A stretch of DNA of 64,000 nt, taken from positions 36,552 through 100,551 of the forward strand of contig NZ_JASZYE010000013.1 in assembly GCF_030317145.1 (NCBI RefSeq). Direction: 5' to 3'. Position 1 is the first letter of the stretch; each line of letters opens with the position of its first letter. This document shows, piece by piece, positions 8,834 to 19,500 of this stretch. A program made the position numbers and the translations under genes. A model generated the notes under the pieces. That model did no database searches. It worked only from the letters and a program-made list of their open reading frames with translations, and was not told the DNA's origin. This DNA is from Variovorax flavidus (GTDB lineage Bacteria > Pseudomonadota > Gammaproteobacteria > Burkholderiales > Burkholderiaceae_C).

Positions 8834-11587
8834 ATGAACAACAAGGCAATAGCCGCGCCGGCCGCCGGCGATTCGGCACCCTGGCACGCACTCGCGGTCG
8901 ATGACGTCACGAAACGCCTTGCGACCGATACCGTGCAAGGGCTGGCCGCGGGCGAAGCGACGGCCCGACTGCAGAAATACGGCCCCAACCGCCTCCCCGA
9001 GGGCAAGAAGCGCGGACCTGTCATGCGCTTCCTGTCGCAGTTGAACAACGTCCTGGTCTACGTGCTGCTCGGCGCGGGCTTCGTCAAGCTGCTGTTGGGT
9101 TTGTGGATCGATGCCTCGATCATCTTCGCCGTCGTTCTGCTCAACGCACTGCTCGGATTCATCCAGGAGGGCAAGGCGGAAAAGGCGCTCGACTCGATCC
9201 GCAACATGCTCTCGGCGGAAGCGCGCACGCTGCGCGGCGGAGAGCCCCGCCTGATCGCGGCCGAGGAACTCGTGCCCGGCGATGTGGTGCTGCTCGAATC
9301 GGGCGACAAGGTACCCGCGGACCTTCGGCTGGCCGATGCCAAGAATCTGCGCACCGAGGAAGCGGCACTCACCGGCGAATCGGTGCCGGCGGACAAGAAC
9401 ACCGCCCCGGTGGCCGAACTGTCGACGGTCGGCGACCGCGAGAGCATGGTGTTCTCGGGCACGATGGTCGTGTCGGGGCGGGCGACCGGCATCGTGGTGG
9501 CCACCGGCTCCGACACCGAACTCGGCCGCATCAACCAGCTGCTCGCCAGCGTCAGCGTGCTCGAAACGCCGCTCCTTCGTCAGATCAAGCAGTTCGGCTA
9601 CAGCATCACCGCGGTCATCGGGGTCGTGAGCGTCCTCATCTTCGCCTACGGCAAGTGGATCGGAGGCATGGACTTCGTGTCGCTCTTCCAGGCCGTCATC
9701 GCGATCGCGGTGTCGGCGATCCCGGAAGGGCTACCGGCGCTCATCACGATCACGCTCGCGATCGGCGTGCAGCGCATGGCCCAGCGCAACGCGATCATCC
9801 GGCGCCTGCCTGCGGTGGAAACGCTGGGTTCGGTATCCCGCATCTGTTCGGACAAGACCGGCACGCTCACGCTGATGGAGATGATGGTGGTGTCGGCCGC
9901 CACCGCCGAATCCGAATACCAAGTCACAGGCAACGGCTACGCTCCTGAGGGCGAGGTGCGGCAGGAAGGAAAGCCCGCGGACACGACCGACCCCGTGCTC
10001 GCGCTGCTGGGCCGCGTATCGCTGCTGTGCAATGACGCAGTGGTGTTCCAGCAGGACGGCGTCTGGAAGGTCGAAGGCGATCCGACCGAAGGCGCGCTCT
10101 ATCCCTTCGCGGGCAAGCTCGGGTTGGACCGCGAAGCCGAAACGAAGGCGTATCCGCGAATCGACGCCATCCCGTTCGAGTCGGAGCACAAGTTCATGGC
10201 GACGCTGCACGGGCACGCCGAGGGCGGCGAATTCCTGCTCGTCAAGGGCGCGCCGGAGGTCATCCTCGCGCATTGCGACCGCCAGCAGAACCGGGACGGG
10301 CAGGCGACGCCGCTCGACCGCGAGCACTTCGCCGTGGTGGCCGACAGGATCGCGGCCCAGGGCGAGCGCGTGCTCGGGCTCGCATGGCTCGACAACCCGC
10401 GCCTCGACGCGGGCAGCCTCGGGCCGGCCGACCTGCCGAAGAACCTCGTCCTGCTCGGACTGGTCGGGCTGCTGGACCCGCCGCGCAAGGAGGCGATCGA
10501 AGCGGTGAAGGAATGCCATGGCGGCGGCATCCGCGTCACGATGATCACCGGCGACCACAAGATCACCGCGGCCGCAATCGCGAAGATGCTCGGCATCGGC
10601 GACGGCAAGATCGCCCTCACCGGCAGCGAGGTCGAGGAGATGAACCAGGCCGAACTGCAGGAGAAGGTGCGCCACGTTGATGTGTTCGCGCGTGCGAGCC
10701 CGGAGCACAAGTTGCGCTTGGTGAAGGCGATCCAGGCCAATGGCGAGATCGTGGCGATGACCGGCGACGGCGTGAACGACGCGCCCTCGCTCAAGAAGGC
10801 CGACATCGGCGTCGCCATGGGCATCAAGGGCACCGACGTCACCAAGGAGGCGGCAGGAATGATCCTGGCCGACGATAACTTCGCCTCGATCGGCGCCGCG
10901 GTCAAGGAAGGACGCACGGTCTACAACAACATCGAGAAGGCGATCCTCTTCATGCTGCCCACCAATGTGGCGCAGGCGCTGGTGATCGCGGTGGCGATCT
11001 TCTTCGGCTTCACGATGCCGATCACCGCGCCGCAAGTGCTGTGGGTGAACATGGTGACCTCGGTCGCGCTCGGGCTGGTGATCTCCTTCGAGCCGCATGA
11101 ACTCGACGTCATGAGCCGGCCGCCGCGCGCGGTGAACCGGCCGATCCTGACCGGCTTCGGCATCTGGCGCGCGGTGTTCGTCGGCCTGTCGCTGCTGGCG
11201 TTCACGCTCTGCGCCTTCTTCTGGATGAAGCGGTACGGCGCCTCCGACGCGCTCGCGCGCACCGTGGCGGTCAACGCGATCACGATCGGCCAGGCGTTCT
11301 ACCTGCTCAACAGCCGCTACCTGATCGACAGCTCACTGTCGCCGAGTGCACACCTGGGCAACAAGTACCTGCCGCTGGGCATCGGCGCGGTGGTGGTGCT
11401 GCAGGCCCTGTTCACCTATGCGCCGCCGCTGCAGCGCCTGTTCGACAACGAGGCGATCCCGCTGGCGGTGTGGCCCTGGCTGATTCTGGGCGGGTTCGTG
11501 TTCTTCCTCGTGATGGAGTTGGAGAAGTTCGTCATCCGTTCCAGCGCATCGCTGCGCAGTGCGGTCACAGCAACGGAGGCCGGGTGA
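8834..11587 (+). CDS. P-type cation-transporting ATPase (P2/calcium-pump type)
   Basis: A 917-aa membrane pump. An N-terminal cation-ATPase domain (WHALAVDDV, YGPNRLPEG) is followed by the actuator loop TGES near residue 181, and by IPEGLPALITITLAIGV in the ion-binding helix before the phosphorylation site CSDKTGTLT (Asp near residue 341). Then come KGAPEV in the nucleotide-binding domain and MTGDGVNDAPSLKKADIG near residue 645, with four to six C-terminal membrane helices. The pattern fits P2A/P2B pumps (Ca2+, Mn2+ or H+/Na+) rather than heavy-metal P1B pumps, since there is no CPx motif. AGGAGG precedes the ATG. Sits between ppk2 and the Na/Pi cotransporter. The ion is unknown. Confidence 0.9.
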   Translation: MNNKAIAAPAAGDSAPWHALAVDDVTKRLATDTVQGLAAGEATARLQKYGPNRLPEGKKRGPVMRFLSQLNNVLVYVLLGAGFVKLLLGLWIDASIIFAVVLLNALLGFIQEGKAEKALDSIRNMLSAEARTLRGGEPRLIAAEELVPGDVVLLESGDKVPADLRLADAKNLRTEEAALTGESVPADKNTAPVAELSTVGDRESMVFSGTMVVSGRATGIVVATGSDTELGRINQLLASVSVLETPLLRQIKQFGYSITAVIGVVSVLIFAYGKWIGGMDFVSLFQAVIAIAVSAIPEGLPALITITLAIGVQRMAQRNAIIRRLPAVETLGSVSRICSDKTGTLTLMEMMVVSAATAESEYQVTGNGYAPEGEVRQEGKPADTTDPVLALLGRVSLLCNDAVVFQQDGVWKVEGDPTEGALYPFAGKLGLDREAETKAYPRIDAIPFESEHKFMATLHGHAEGGEFLLVKGAPEVILAHCDRQQNRDGQATPLDREHFAVVADRIAAQGERVLGLAWLDNPRLDAGSLGPADLPKNLVLLGLVGLLDPPRKEAIEAVKECHGGGIRVTMITGDHKITAAAIAKMLGIGDGKIALTGSEVEEMNQAELQEKVRHVDVFARASPEHKLRLVKAIQANGEIVAMTGDGVNDAPSLKKADIGVAMGIKGTDVTKEAAGMILADDNFASIGAAVKEGRTVYNNIEKAILFMLPTNVAQALVIAVAIFFGFTMPITAPQVLWVNMVTSVALGLVISFEPHELDVMSRPPRAVNRPILTGFGIWRAVFVGLSLLAFTLCAFFWMKRYGASDALARTVAVNAITIGQAFYLLNSRYLIDSSLSPSAHLGNKYLPLGIGAVVVLQALFTYAPPLQRLFDNEAIPLAVWPWLILGGFVFFLVMELEKFVIRSSASLRSAVTATEAG

Positions 11588-11610
11588 TGACCGGCATGGA
11601 GGTCTAGCAC

Positions 11611-13197
11611 ATGGAGACAGCCGTCGCCCTGAAGGTCCTCGGCGGACTGGGCCTCTTTCTTCTGGGGATCCACCATCTCACCGAAGGCCTGAAGAGCTTC
11701 GCAGGCGACTCGCTTCGCCGGGCGCTCCAGACCGCGGTGTCCGGCCGCTTCAGCGCCGTCGTATCCGGCGCGTTGTTCACCGCGGCGATCCAGTCATCGA
11801 CTGCGACGATCCTGACCGTCATCGGGTTCGTCAGCGCGGGTCTCATCACCTTCACGCAGGCCATCGGGGTCACGATCGGGGCCACCTTCGGGACCACCTC
11901 CACGCCATGGCTGATCGCGGTCTTCGGCTTTCGCGTCCGGATCGCCGACGGCGCCCTGCCGCTGCTGGGCGTAGGCGCGCTGCTGTGGCTGGTTGCCAGC
12001 GGCAGACTGCGATCGCTCGGGGCGATCCTCGCCGGCTTCGGGCTGCTTTTCACCGGGATCGACTTTCTCCAGAACGGCATGAAAGGCGTCACCTGGAATC
12101 TCGAATCGTTCGCGGGAACCGGCCTCGTCGCACGCTGGGTGCTCGCCGGGATCGGCATCGTCATGACGATTGTGATGCAGAGCTCGAGCGCCGCCGCGGC
12201 AACGACGCTGGTCGCACTCGACGCGGGCTCGCTCACCTTCGAGCAGGCGTGCGCGATGGTCGTCGGCCAGAGCATCGGCACGGCGGCGACGAGCGCCCTC
12301 GCCGCGCTCGGCGGCGGGCTGGCGGTGCGACGCACCGCGATCGCCCATGTCACCTTCAGCCTGGTCGTCGGCGTTCTGGGAGTCGTGTTTCTCGGGCCGC
12401 TGGTCCATGCGGCCGAGTGGCTCGGCGGGTGGCTTGGCGACCTCGATGGCGTGCTGGCGCTCGCGGCCTTCAGCAGCATCTTCAAGCTCGCGGGCGTTCT
12501 GGTGTTCTATCCATGGCTCGACCGCTTCGCGCAGTTCATCAGCCGGATCGCCGGCAGCGGCGAGGAGACTGCCGTGAGCCACCTCGAACCCGCCGTCGCG
12601 CGAACCGGCGGCACGATCGCGCTCGAAGCCGCGTGGCGCGCGATCCTCGAAGTCGCGCGCGGCGGGGTCGACACCGTCCGTGCCAGCCTGGCTGGCGAGC
12701 GGGTCGCCTATGACCCGCCGACCCAGGCGATCCGGCAGATCGAGCAGTTCCTCGAATCAGTGTCGCTCGACACCATCGACCCGAGCCTCGCGGAGTCCCG
12801 CCTGGTGCGCATCTGCCACGCGCTGGACGAGCTCTCGACGCTGCAACAGGAACTTGCGCGCGTTCCGGCGGCGGTCACCGACTGGCAGCCTCCGGCCGCA
12901 TACGGGGCAGGCTCCCGGGCGCTGGCCACCTGGCTCGACGCGACGAAGAATCCCGAAATCGCAGCCAGTGCGGCGGTCGCCTCATCTGTCGAGGAGGCCC
13001 GGGGACAAATGGGCCGTGAACGAAAAGTCGAGCGCGAGCGACTTCTCGGCGATGTCGCCCTGCGTCGCATCCCGGCGGCGACGGCTGCGGCAGCACTCGA
13101 ATCTCTGCGGTGGTCCGACAGCGCGCTTCAGGGAGCGGGGCAGTTGATCGAGTCGCTCCATGCGGCCAGAGGTGAGTGGGAACGCGACGTCGCGTGA
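11611..13197 (+). CDS. Na/Pi cotransporter family protein with PhoU-like tail
   Basis: A 528-aa protein. The N-terminal about 310 residues hold the two QSSTA-type repeats of the NptA/PNaS family: AAIQSSTATILTVIGF near residue 55 and VMQSSSAAAATTLVAL near 195, each within hydrophobic segments. The C-terminal about 200 residues are hydrophilic and helical, as in family members with a PhoU-like regulatory tail. GGAGGT precedes the ATG at 11611, 23 bases after the ATPase stop, so it is the third gene of the ppk2 unit. Expected role: sodium-coupled phosphate transport, usually export in bacteria. Confidence 0.85.
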   Translation: METAVALKVLGGLGLFLLGIHHLTEGLKSFAGDSLRRALQTAVSGRFSAVVSGALFTAAIQSSTATILTVIGFVSAGLITFTQAIGVTIGATFGTTSTPWLIAVFGFRVRIADGALPLLGVGALLWLVASGRLRSLGAILAGFGLLFTGIDFLQNGMKGVTWNLESFAGTGLVARWVLAGIGIVMTIVMQSSSAAAATTLVALDAGSLTFEQACAMVVGQSIGTAATSALAALGGGLAVRRTAIAHVTFSLVVGVLGVVFLGPLVHAAEWLGGWLGDLDGVLALAAFSSIFKLAGVLVFYPWLDRFAQFISRIAGSGEETAVSHLEPAVARTGGTIALEAAWRAILEVARGGVDTVRASLAGERVAYDPPTQAIRQIEQFLESVSLDTIDPSLAESRLVRICHALDELSTLQQELARVPAAVTDWQPPAAYGAGSRALATWLDATKNPEIAASAAVASSVEEARGQMGRERKVERERLLGDVALRRIPAATAAAALESLRWSDSALQGAGQLIESLHAARGEWERDVA

Positions 13198-13513
13198 TGT
13201 CGAGCAGCTCACCCATCGCCTGCCCAGCTTGCGCAGTTGGTCCAACTTTCGGCCCGACCTCTTCCGGCATTTGAAGGTGATACGGCTGAAGGTCCGCAAG
13301 CGGTTGCTGTCCTTCCCACTTGCTCGACGAACTCACGCTATGAGGCCGATTCCGACCGTCCAGGTGCGACGCCGAACTCAGCATCGTCGACCAGTTTCGC
13401 GGCGGTGCCGACATTGCCGTGCCGCGGCTTGGAAGCTGTCAAAACAGGAACTCAAGGACGGTTGGCGATCGGTGATTGCCCATGTCGCATTGAAAGTTGG
13501 CGCCTTGCACCAA
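13198..13513. other. intergenic region, no gene recognised
   Basis: 316 bases between two converging genes (Na/Pi cotransporter and autotransporter). The short open frames here read as noise. No convincing terminator hairpin with a T-run was found by eye. Confidence 0.5.
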
Positions 13514-16500
13514 CTACCACTTGAAGCGAACGCCTACACGGCCGCTCCAGCCGTGGCTGTCCCCGCTGTCCAGCGAGCGGTTGTAGTCCACCGAGCCGAA
13601 CGCGCTCACGTTCCGCGCGATCTGGCCTGATAGCCCGACGCCGATCTGCGCCCAGGTCGACGCGCCAATCGGTGCACTCAGCGCCACCGGGTTGGTGCCC
13701 TGAAGGCTCGTGAAGGTGGTCGTCGCGTCGGAGTCGAAGGCATGCCAGATATTCAGGCGTGCCCAGGCCGTGAGGTCTTGTTGCCCCTCGCCCTGCGCGA
13801 TGCGGCGCGTCAGTCGCGCGCCGATGCGGCCATAGAAGGTGCTGGTGTCATCGAACGAGATGTGGGCCATGCTGTCTGCGCTGTCATTGAGCTTCGTCCA
13901 TTGATAGACGAGTTGGCCCTGCGGCTCGAGCGCCCAGCCCGGTCCGAGCACGAAGGGGTAGCCGGCCTCGAGCGAGGCCGCTACGCCCCAGCCATCGGTT
14001 GAAAACTTTTCGCCAAGGATCGACTGCGTCTTGACGTTGTCGTAGCGCGTGCCCTGCAGCACGCCATCGACGTACCAGCCCGAAGCGCCCTTGCGCGTCC
14101 AGTAGCCGCCCAGCGAGTAGCCGTACATCGAAGCCGTGCCGGCCTTGCCGCCGTAGATGGCGTCGACGTTGCTGTCGATGTGGCCGATGGCGATGTAGGT
14201 GCCAGCGACATCGCTTTGGCCCGAAGCATCGACACGACGAAGAAAGTCGATGCCGGTCTGCACGCCCGCTTCGTCGTAGTCGTAGGACGGGCCGTTTCGC
14301 GTGAAGTCGTCGAGGCGACCGAGGTTGGTGCTGCCACTGCCGTTGCGAGCTTCGCCGCTAGCGCCAAACACGCGCCCCCAGGCGCCCATGCGGCTGGGAC
14401 CTTCGCTCGTCGCGGCGACGCTGTCCTCCCCGGCGCGGTCGTGGTACGTGCCGAGCATGGCGATGCCAAGCCGGTTCGCGAGCACGGGGACGGACATGTC
14501 GAGCGGGACTTCAACACGGTAGTTGGGCAACAGCACTGTTGGCGCGGCGGACGGCGGCGAGGCAAGGGGGGGTGCGGCTGCAGGGGGCGGTGCCTCGCCG
14601 GTGGAGGGCGCAGGTGCGGGAGGTGGTGGCGGCGATGCAATGGCCTGCCCTGTCGGCGACGGCGACGGCAAGGTTGAACGCAAATACCAGCTCTCGCCAT
14701 TCGTCGTCCTGCTCCGGAACAGCAGGTATTCGTACGCCCCGGCGGCCGCCCGCGTGCCCAGCGCAAACGCCGAACCCGCAGTTGTCGCACCATTCGCCGC
14801 GTCGACCACCACGATCCCGTCCCCCGTCGTGAGCGCTCCGCCCCCGCCCGCGTTGGTGATCTGCAGCGTTGACGCGCCGCTCGCACTGCCGCCATTGATG
14901 ACCAGCCTGTCGGACGGCGCGTTGTCGGCGCCGAGAAAGCTGTTGAGCGCCACACGGCTGCCGGGCGCTCCGACATAACTGTTCACGGTCAGCGTATTGC
15001 CGGGTGTTCCTTTGATGGCGCCGATCTGCGCCAGTCCCGCGTTGTGCAGCGTGCCGTTGATCGTGAAGCCGCCGTTGCCACCGGCCAGGATCGCCGGCTT
15101 GGCGAGGGTCTGCACGCTACCAGGCTTGCTGGACACGGCGGCGGCCAGGGGTGCCACGGTCGCGCTCGCGATCGCATCGGCGACCTTCAACACGCCGTTG
15201 TTCACCACGTCGCCGGTCACGCTGCCGTAGCCGCCCAGCGTCGCGCCCGCATTGACCATGACCGTCCCGCCACCACGCAGCGCGGCGCCGGGGCTGGCCG
15301 AGTCGCCGACAACGAGCGTTCCCGCGCTCACCGTCGTGCCGCCGCCAAAGGTGCTGGCGCCCTGCAGGATCAATGTTCCTGCGCCTGTCTTGGTCATGGC
15401 GCCCGTACCCGTCATTCCCTGCTCGACGATGGCCTCGAAGCCTTGCGTATCCAGCGTCGCCCCACCGGCTTCGATCGAAACCGGCCGGGTTGCAGCCAGC
15501 TCGAAGCTGCCGACCCATTGCAGCGTGCCGCCGTTGAAGGTCACGCCGCCCGACGGCGCGCCCAGCACGTTGTCGGCCGGCATGGCCAGCACGCCCTGCG
15601 CAAGCACGGTGCCGCCCGCGTAGGTGTTGCCGCCGGCCGCCGAGGGTGCGAGCGTCACCGTGCCCGTGCCCTGCTGGACGACCTTGCCGGCGCCGGAGAT
15701 CAAGCCGCTGAACGTGAGCGCATCGGACCGGTTGAAGGCCAGCGTGCCGTCGTTCGCCACATCCCCGGAAATCCTGCCGGTCGTGCCGCCATTGCCAAAT
15801 TGCAGCGTGGCGGGTGCCGCGATCGTTGTCGCACCCGCATAGGTGTTGTCGGCCATGAGGATCGTCGTGCCGGCCAGCGCGTTGACGGTGCCGGTGCCGC
15901 TTATCAGCGGTGCGAATTCGTACCCGGAGGAGCTGTGATTGAAGTTGATCGTGGCGGTGCCATCGACCATCGCCAAGGTGGGCGTGTTGAGCCGGCCTGG
16001 CGCAGCAGGCGCATTGCCGGTCGCCCCACCGACGTTCAGTATGCCCACCGAACCCGGAAAGTACGCCAAGTAGGTCACTGGCGCGCTGACCGTGGCCCCT
16101 TCGCTGATCGTCAGTGTTCCGGTCCCGCTATTGCCGACCGACAGGTCAGGCCCGGTGTTGATCCAGCTCGAACCGGCACCCGTGACGAGGGCGTTTCCCA
16201 CGCCGCCGGCGACGCGCCCGACAAAGCCCAGCACGCTGGTCACGGTGGCCCCATCGGAAACCGTCAGCGAGCCTGTGCCGGAACGCGCCACTTCGAAGCT
16301 CGAATCGCTCGCCAACGTCGATCCTGCCCCCCTGACCACAGCCATGGCTTGCGCGCCTGCGTTCTCCCCGATCACCACACTGCCGGCGCGCACCAGGCCG
16401 GCCTGGTCGATGGTCATCGTGCTCGTGCCGGACAGCAGGCTGAGGAATCCGCTGGTGGTCCAGCGCGAGCCGCTGCCGCTCACGCGGATGGCGGACGTCG

Positions 16501-19500
16501 CGCCGCCCTGAAATGCGCTGAGCGCGAACTCGCCCTGGACGACCCCACCGTTCTCGACCGTGAGCGAGCCCGCACCGGCACCGCCGATCGTGAGGCCGCC
16601 GCTGGTGGTCCACGTGGAGCCGCTGCCCGTCACCAGCACGGCACCTTGCGAACCCGGGTTGGCGCCGACGACGCTCGTCGTGCCGGTGACCTGCCCGCCG
16701 TTCTCGATGCGCATCGTGGCGTTGCCCGAATTGCCGACCGTGACCGTGGCCGCCGGCGAGTTGATCGCGCCACCCCGCACGCTCAAGGTGCCGCCGTCGA
16801 CGGTGGTGTTTCCCGTGTAGGTGTTGCTGCCGGTGAGAACGAGCGTTCCGGCGTCGGTCTTGGCTAGGCCGCCGGCACCCTGGATCGCTGCGCCGATGGT
16901 GGCAGTCATCGCGGCGCCTGCAGCGGTGCCGTCACCCACGCGGACGATGGTCTCGGCCGTTGTGGTCGTCAGCGGCTGGCCGGTGATCGTGTAGCCGTCC
17001 ACTGCGAACTGCGCGCCGCTGAAGGTCACCGGGCCTGCGCTGTTGTCCACCGTCACCGTGCCGGGTGCGCCCTGGAAGATCGCAAAGCCATTCGTCTGCC
17101 ACGGCGCGTTGACGGCGCCAGTGCTCTCGGTCCACGCATCATTTGCAGGCGAGGCGAGCCACGTGCCCGTTCCACCATTCACCGCGGCGTTGTTGAACAG
17201 CGCGCTGCCGTTTCCATCCCAGAAGGTCAGCGCGAGGCCCTGCGCGTTGACCAGGTTCACCTGGTTGGCCACAGAGGTCTGCACGAAGAACGGGCCGCTG
17301 CCCGGCAGCGTGCCCAGATTCAGCCCCTGGTTGTTCAAGGCGCCGCTGTAGTTGATGACCCGGTATACGCCGGGGCCGAAGGTGCCTCCGGCCGACTGCG
17401 TGACGTTCAGCGTGCCGTCGAGCAGCAGGTTGCCGCCCACCACCATCAAGTCATTGAGCGGCCCGCCCGGCACGTTGGCCTGGCCGAATTCGTAGTCGAG
17501 CACCGAGCCGGCGGACAGTGACAGGTCGCCACCTATGGTCAGCGTGCCGGGGCTGGCGCCCGGCGCGATGTGGCCGCCGTCCTGCACCGTCACCGAGCCG
17601 GCGATGCGGCCGGTGCCCCCTAGCGTCGCGCCGTTCTGGACGGTGGTCGCCGCACTGGCGAGCGAGCCGTTGACCTGCAGCGTGCCGCCGCTGATGGTCG
17701 TCGCGCCGGTGTAGGTGTTGTTGCCCGTCACCGTGAGCGTGCCGGCCCCGATCTTCGTCAGGGCGCCGCCTCCGCTCGCGACGCCGCGATACTCGTTTGA
17801 GAAGCCGTTGGTGTCCAGGGTCCCGCCACCTCCAAGCAAGGTAATCGACCGGCCGATGAAGCTCATGGCCGCCAGGTAGCGAAGGGTCCCGCCGTTGAAC
17901 ACGATCGGGTTTCCGAGCGTGCCCAGGTTGCTAGGGTTGCTGAAGGCCAAAACGCCCTGGTTGATGATGGTCGGGCCTGTGTAGGTATTGCTGGCCGTAA
18001 GGGTCAGCACGCCCGCGCCGTTCTTCGTGACCGACCCGGTGCCGCTGATGACGCCGCCGTAGCTCAGGTTGTCACTGCGATTGAAAACCACCTCGCCGTT
18101 GTCGGTGATGCTGCCCGTCACGGTGCCGCTCGTGCCGCCGGTGCCGATGTGCAGCTGGGTGGTTGGCCGCACGGTCACCGGGCTGGTCAGCGTGCCGCTG
18201 ACGCGCAGCACCCCGCTCTCGACCTGCGTGTCGGTGAACGTGCCGCTGCCCGACAAAGTCCAGTCGGTCCCGGTCATCCGCAGCGTCTCGAAGTTGGCAA
18301 AGGCGTTGGAGGCGGTGCCGGCCCCTTCCAGGACGACGCCATCGGTGCCCGTGCCGCCATCGGCGAGCCCCGTGATCTGCGAGCCCGCTCGCAAGGTCAG
18401 CGTGTCGTTGCCGGCGCGCAGATCGATGGCGGTGCCGGCGTCGCTGCGGATCAGGCCGGAATTGAACAGCAACTCCTGGCCGTTCACGCCGCGTACCCCG
18501 AATCCGCGCTCGCTGATGATGGTGCCCGTGTTCTCGATCCTCGTGATGAAGCTGCCGGCCACCGTGTTGGACACGACCCCATCGGAATTGATGCCCGACG
18601 CCTGGATGGTGCCGGTGTTCAGCAGGCTGTTGTTGTTGCCCTGCATGAAGACACCGAAGGCGTCCCGCCCGCCAACCAGCAGTTGGCCGACGTTGGTGAT
18701 GGTGGTGTCGCCGTCGTCCGAGCGCATGCCGTTGCCGCGCTGCCCGCTGACGTTGACCGTGCCGCGGTTTTCCAGGTTGTTGCGCGCGCCGGACAGCACG
18801 TACAGGCCGTGGGCGCCCGTGCCACTGACGTTCAGCGTTCCCTCGTTGAGCAGCCTGTTGTCGGTGCTCTCGACAACCTCCATCGCGCTAGAGCCCAGGC
18901 CGCTGGCGGTGATGACGCCGCTGGCCAGGTTCTGCAGGGTGTTGCCCTGGCCGCTGAACACGAATATGCCAAACGCGCGGTTCTCGGTTTCCGAGGCGCC
19001 GCCCGAGGTAGTGATCGACCCGGCATTGATCATCGACGAATTGGTCGCCTCGTTGAGGAACATGCCGTGCGAGGCCTGACCCCGCGTGACGATGGTGCCG
19101 TCGTTGCGCAGCGTGTGCCCGGTGCCGGTGAGGGCGGCGATCCCGAAGGCCTGGTCCAGATTCGACTCGATCACGCCAGTGGCGGTGTTCGTCAGTACCG
19201 ACCGATTGCTGGCCTGCACGAACAGACCACTGCCCTGAAAGGTGTTCAGCGTGATGCGCCCCGCATTGATCAGGCTGTTGCCTTCGCTGTCGGAGGCAAT
19301 CATGCCGGCCGCGAGGTCGCCCGAGATGATGATCGTCCCCCCGAGCTCATTGCGCAGGACGTTGTTGGTTCCGATGCTGGCGAAGCTCAGCGCGTTGAAC
19401 CCGTTCGTCGCGAGCGTGCCGAAGTTGCGAAGCGTGCTGTTCTCGCCCAGTGCGACCACGCCGATGGTGCCGGCTGTTGGCTCGATGCGGCCGAAGTTGT

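Noticed and set aside
14990..18200. Regular repeats as a CRISPR array
   Set aside because: The repeats are coding (PATR and GSGSxWT units), diverged and in frame, with no constant repeat/spacer pattern.
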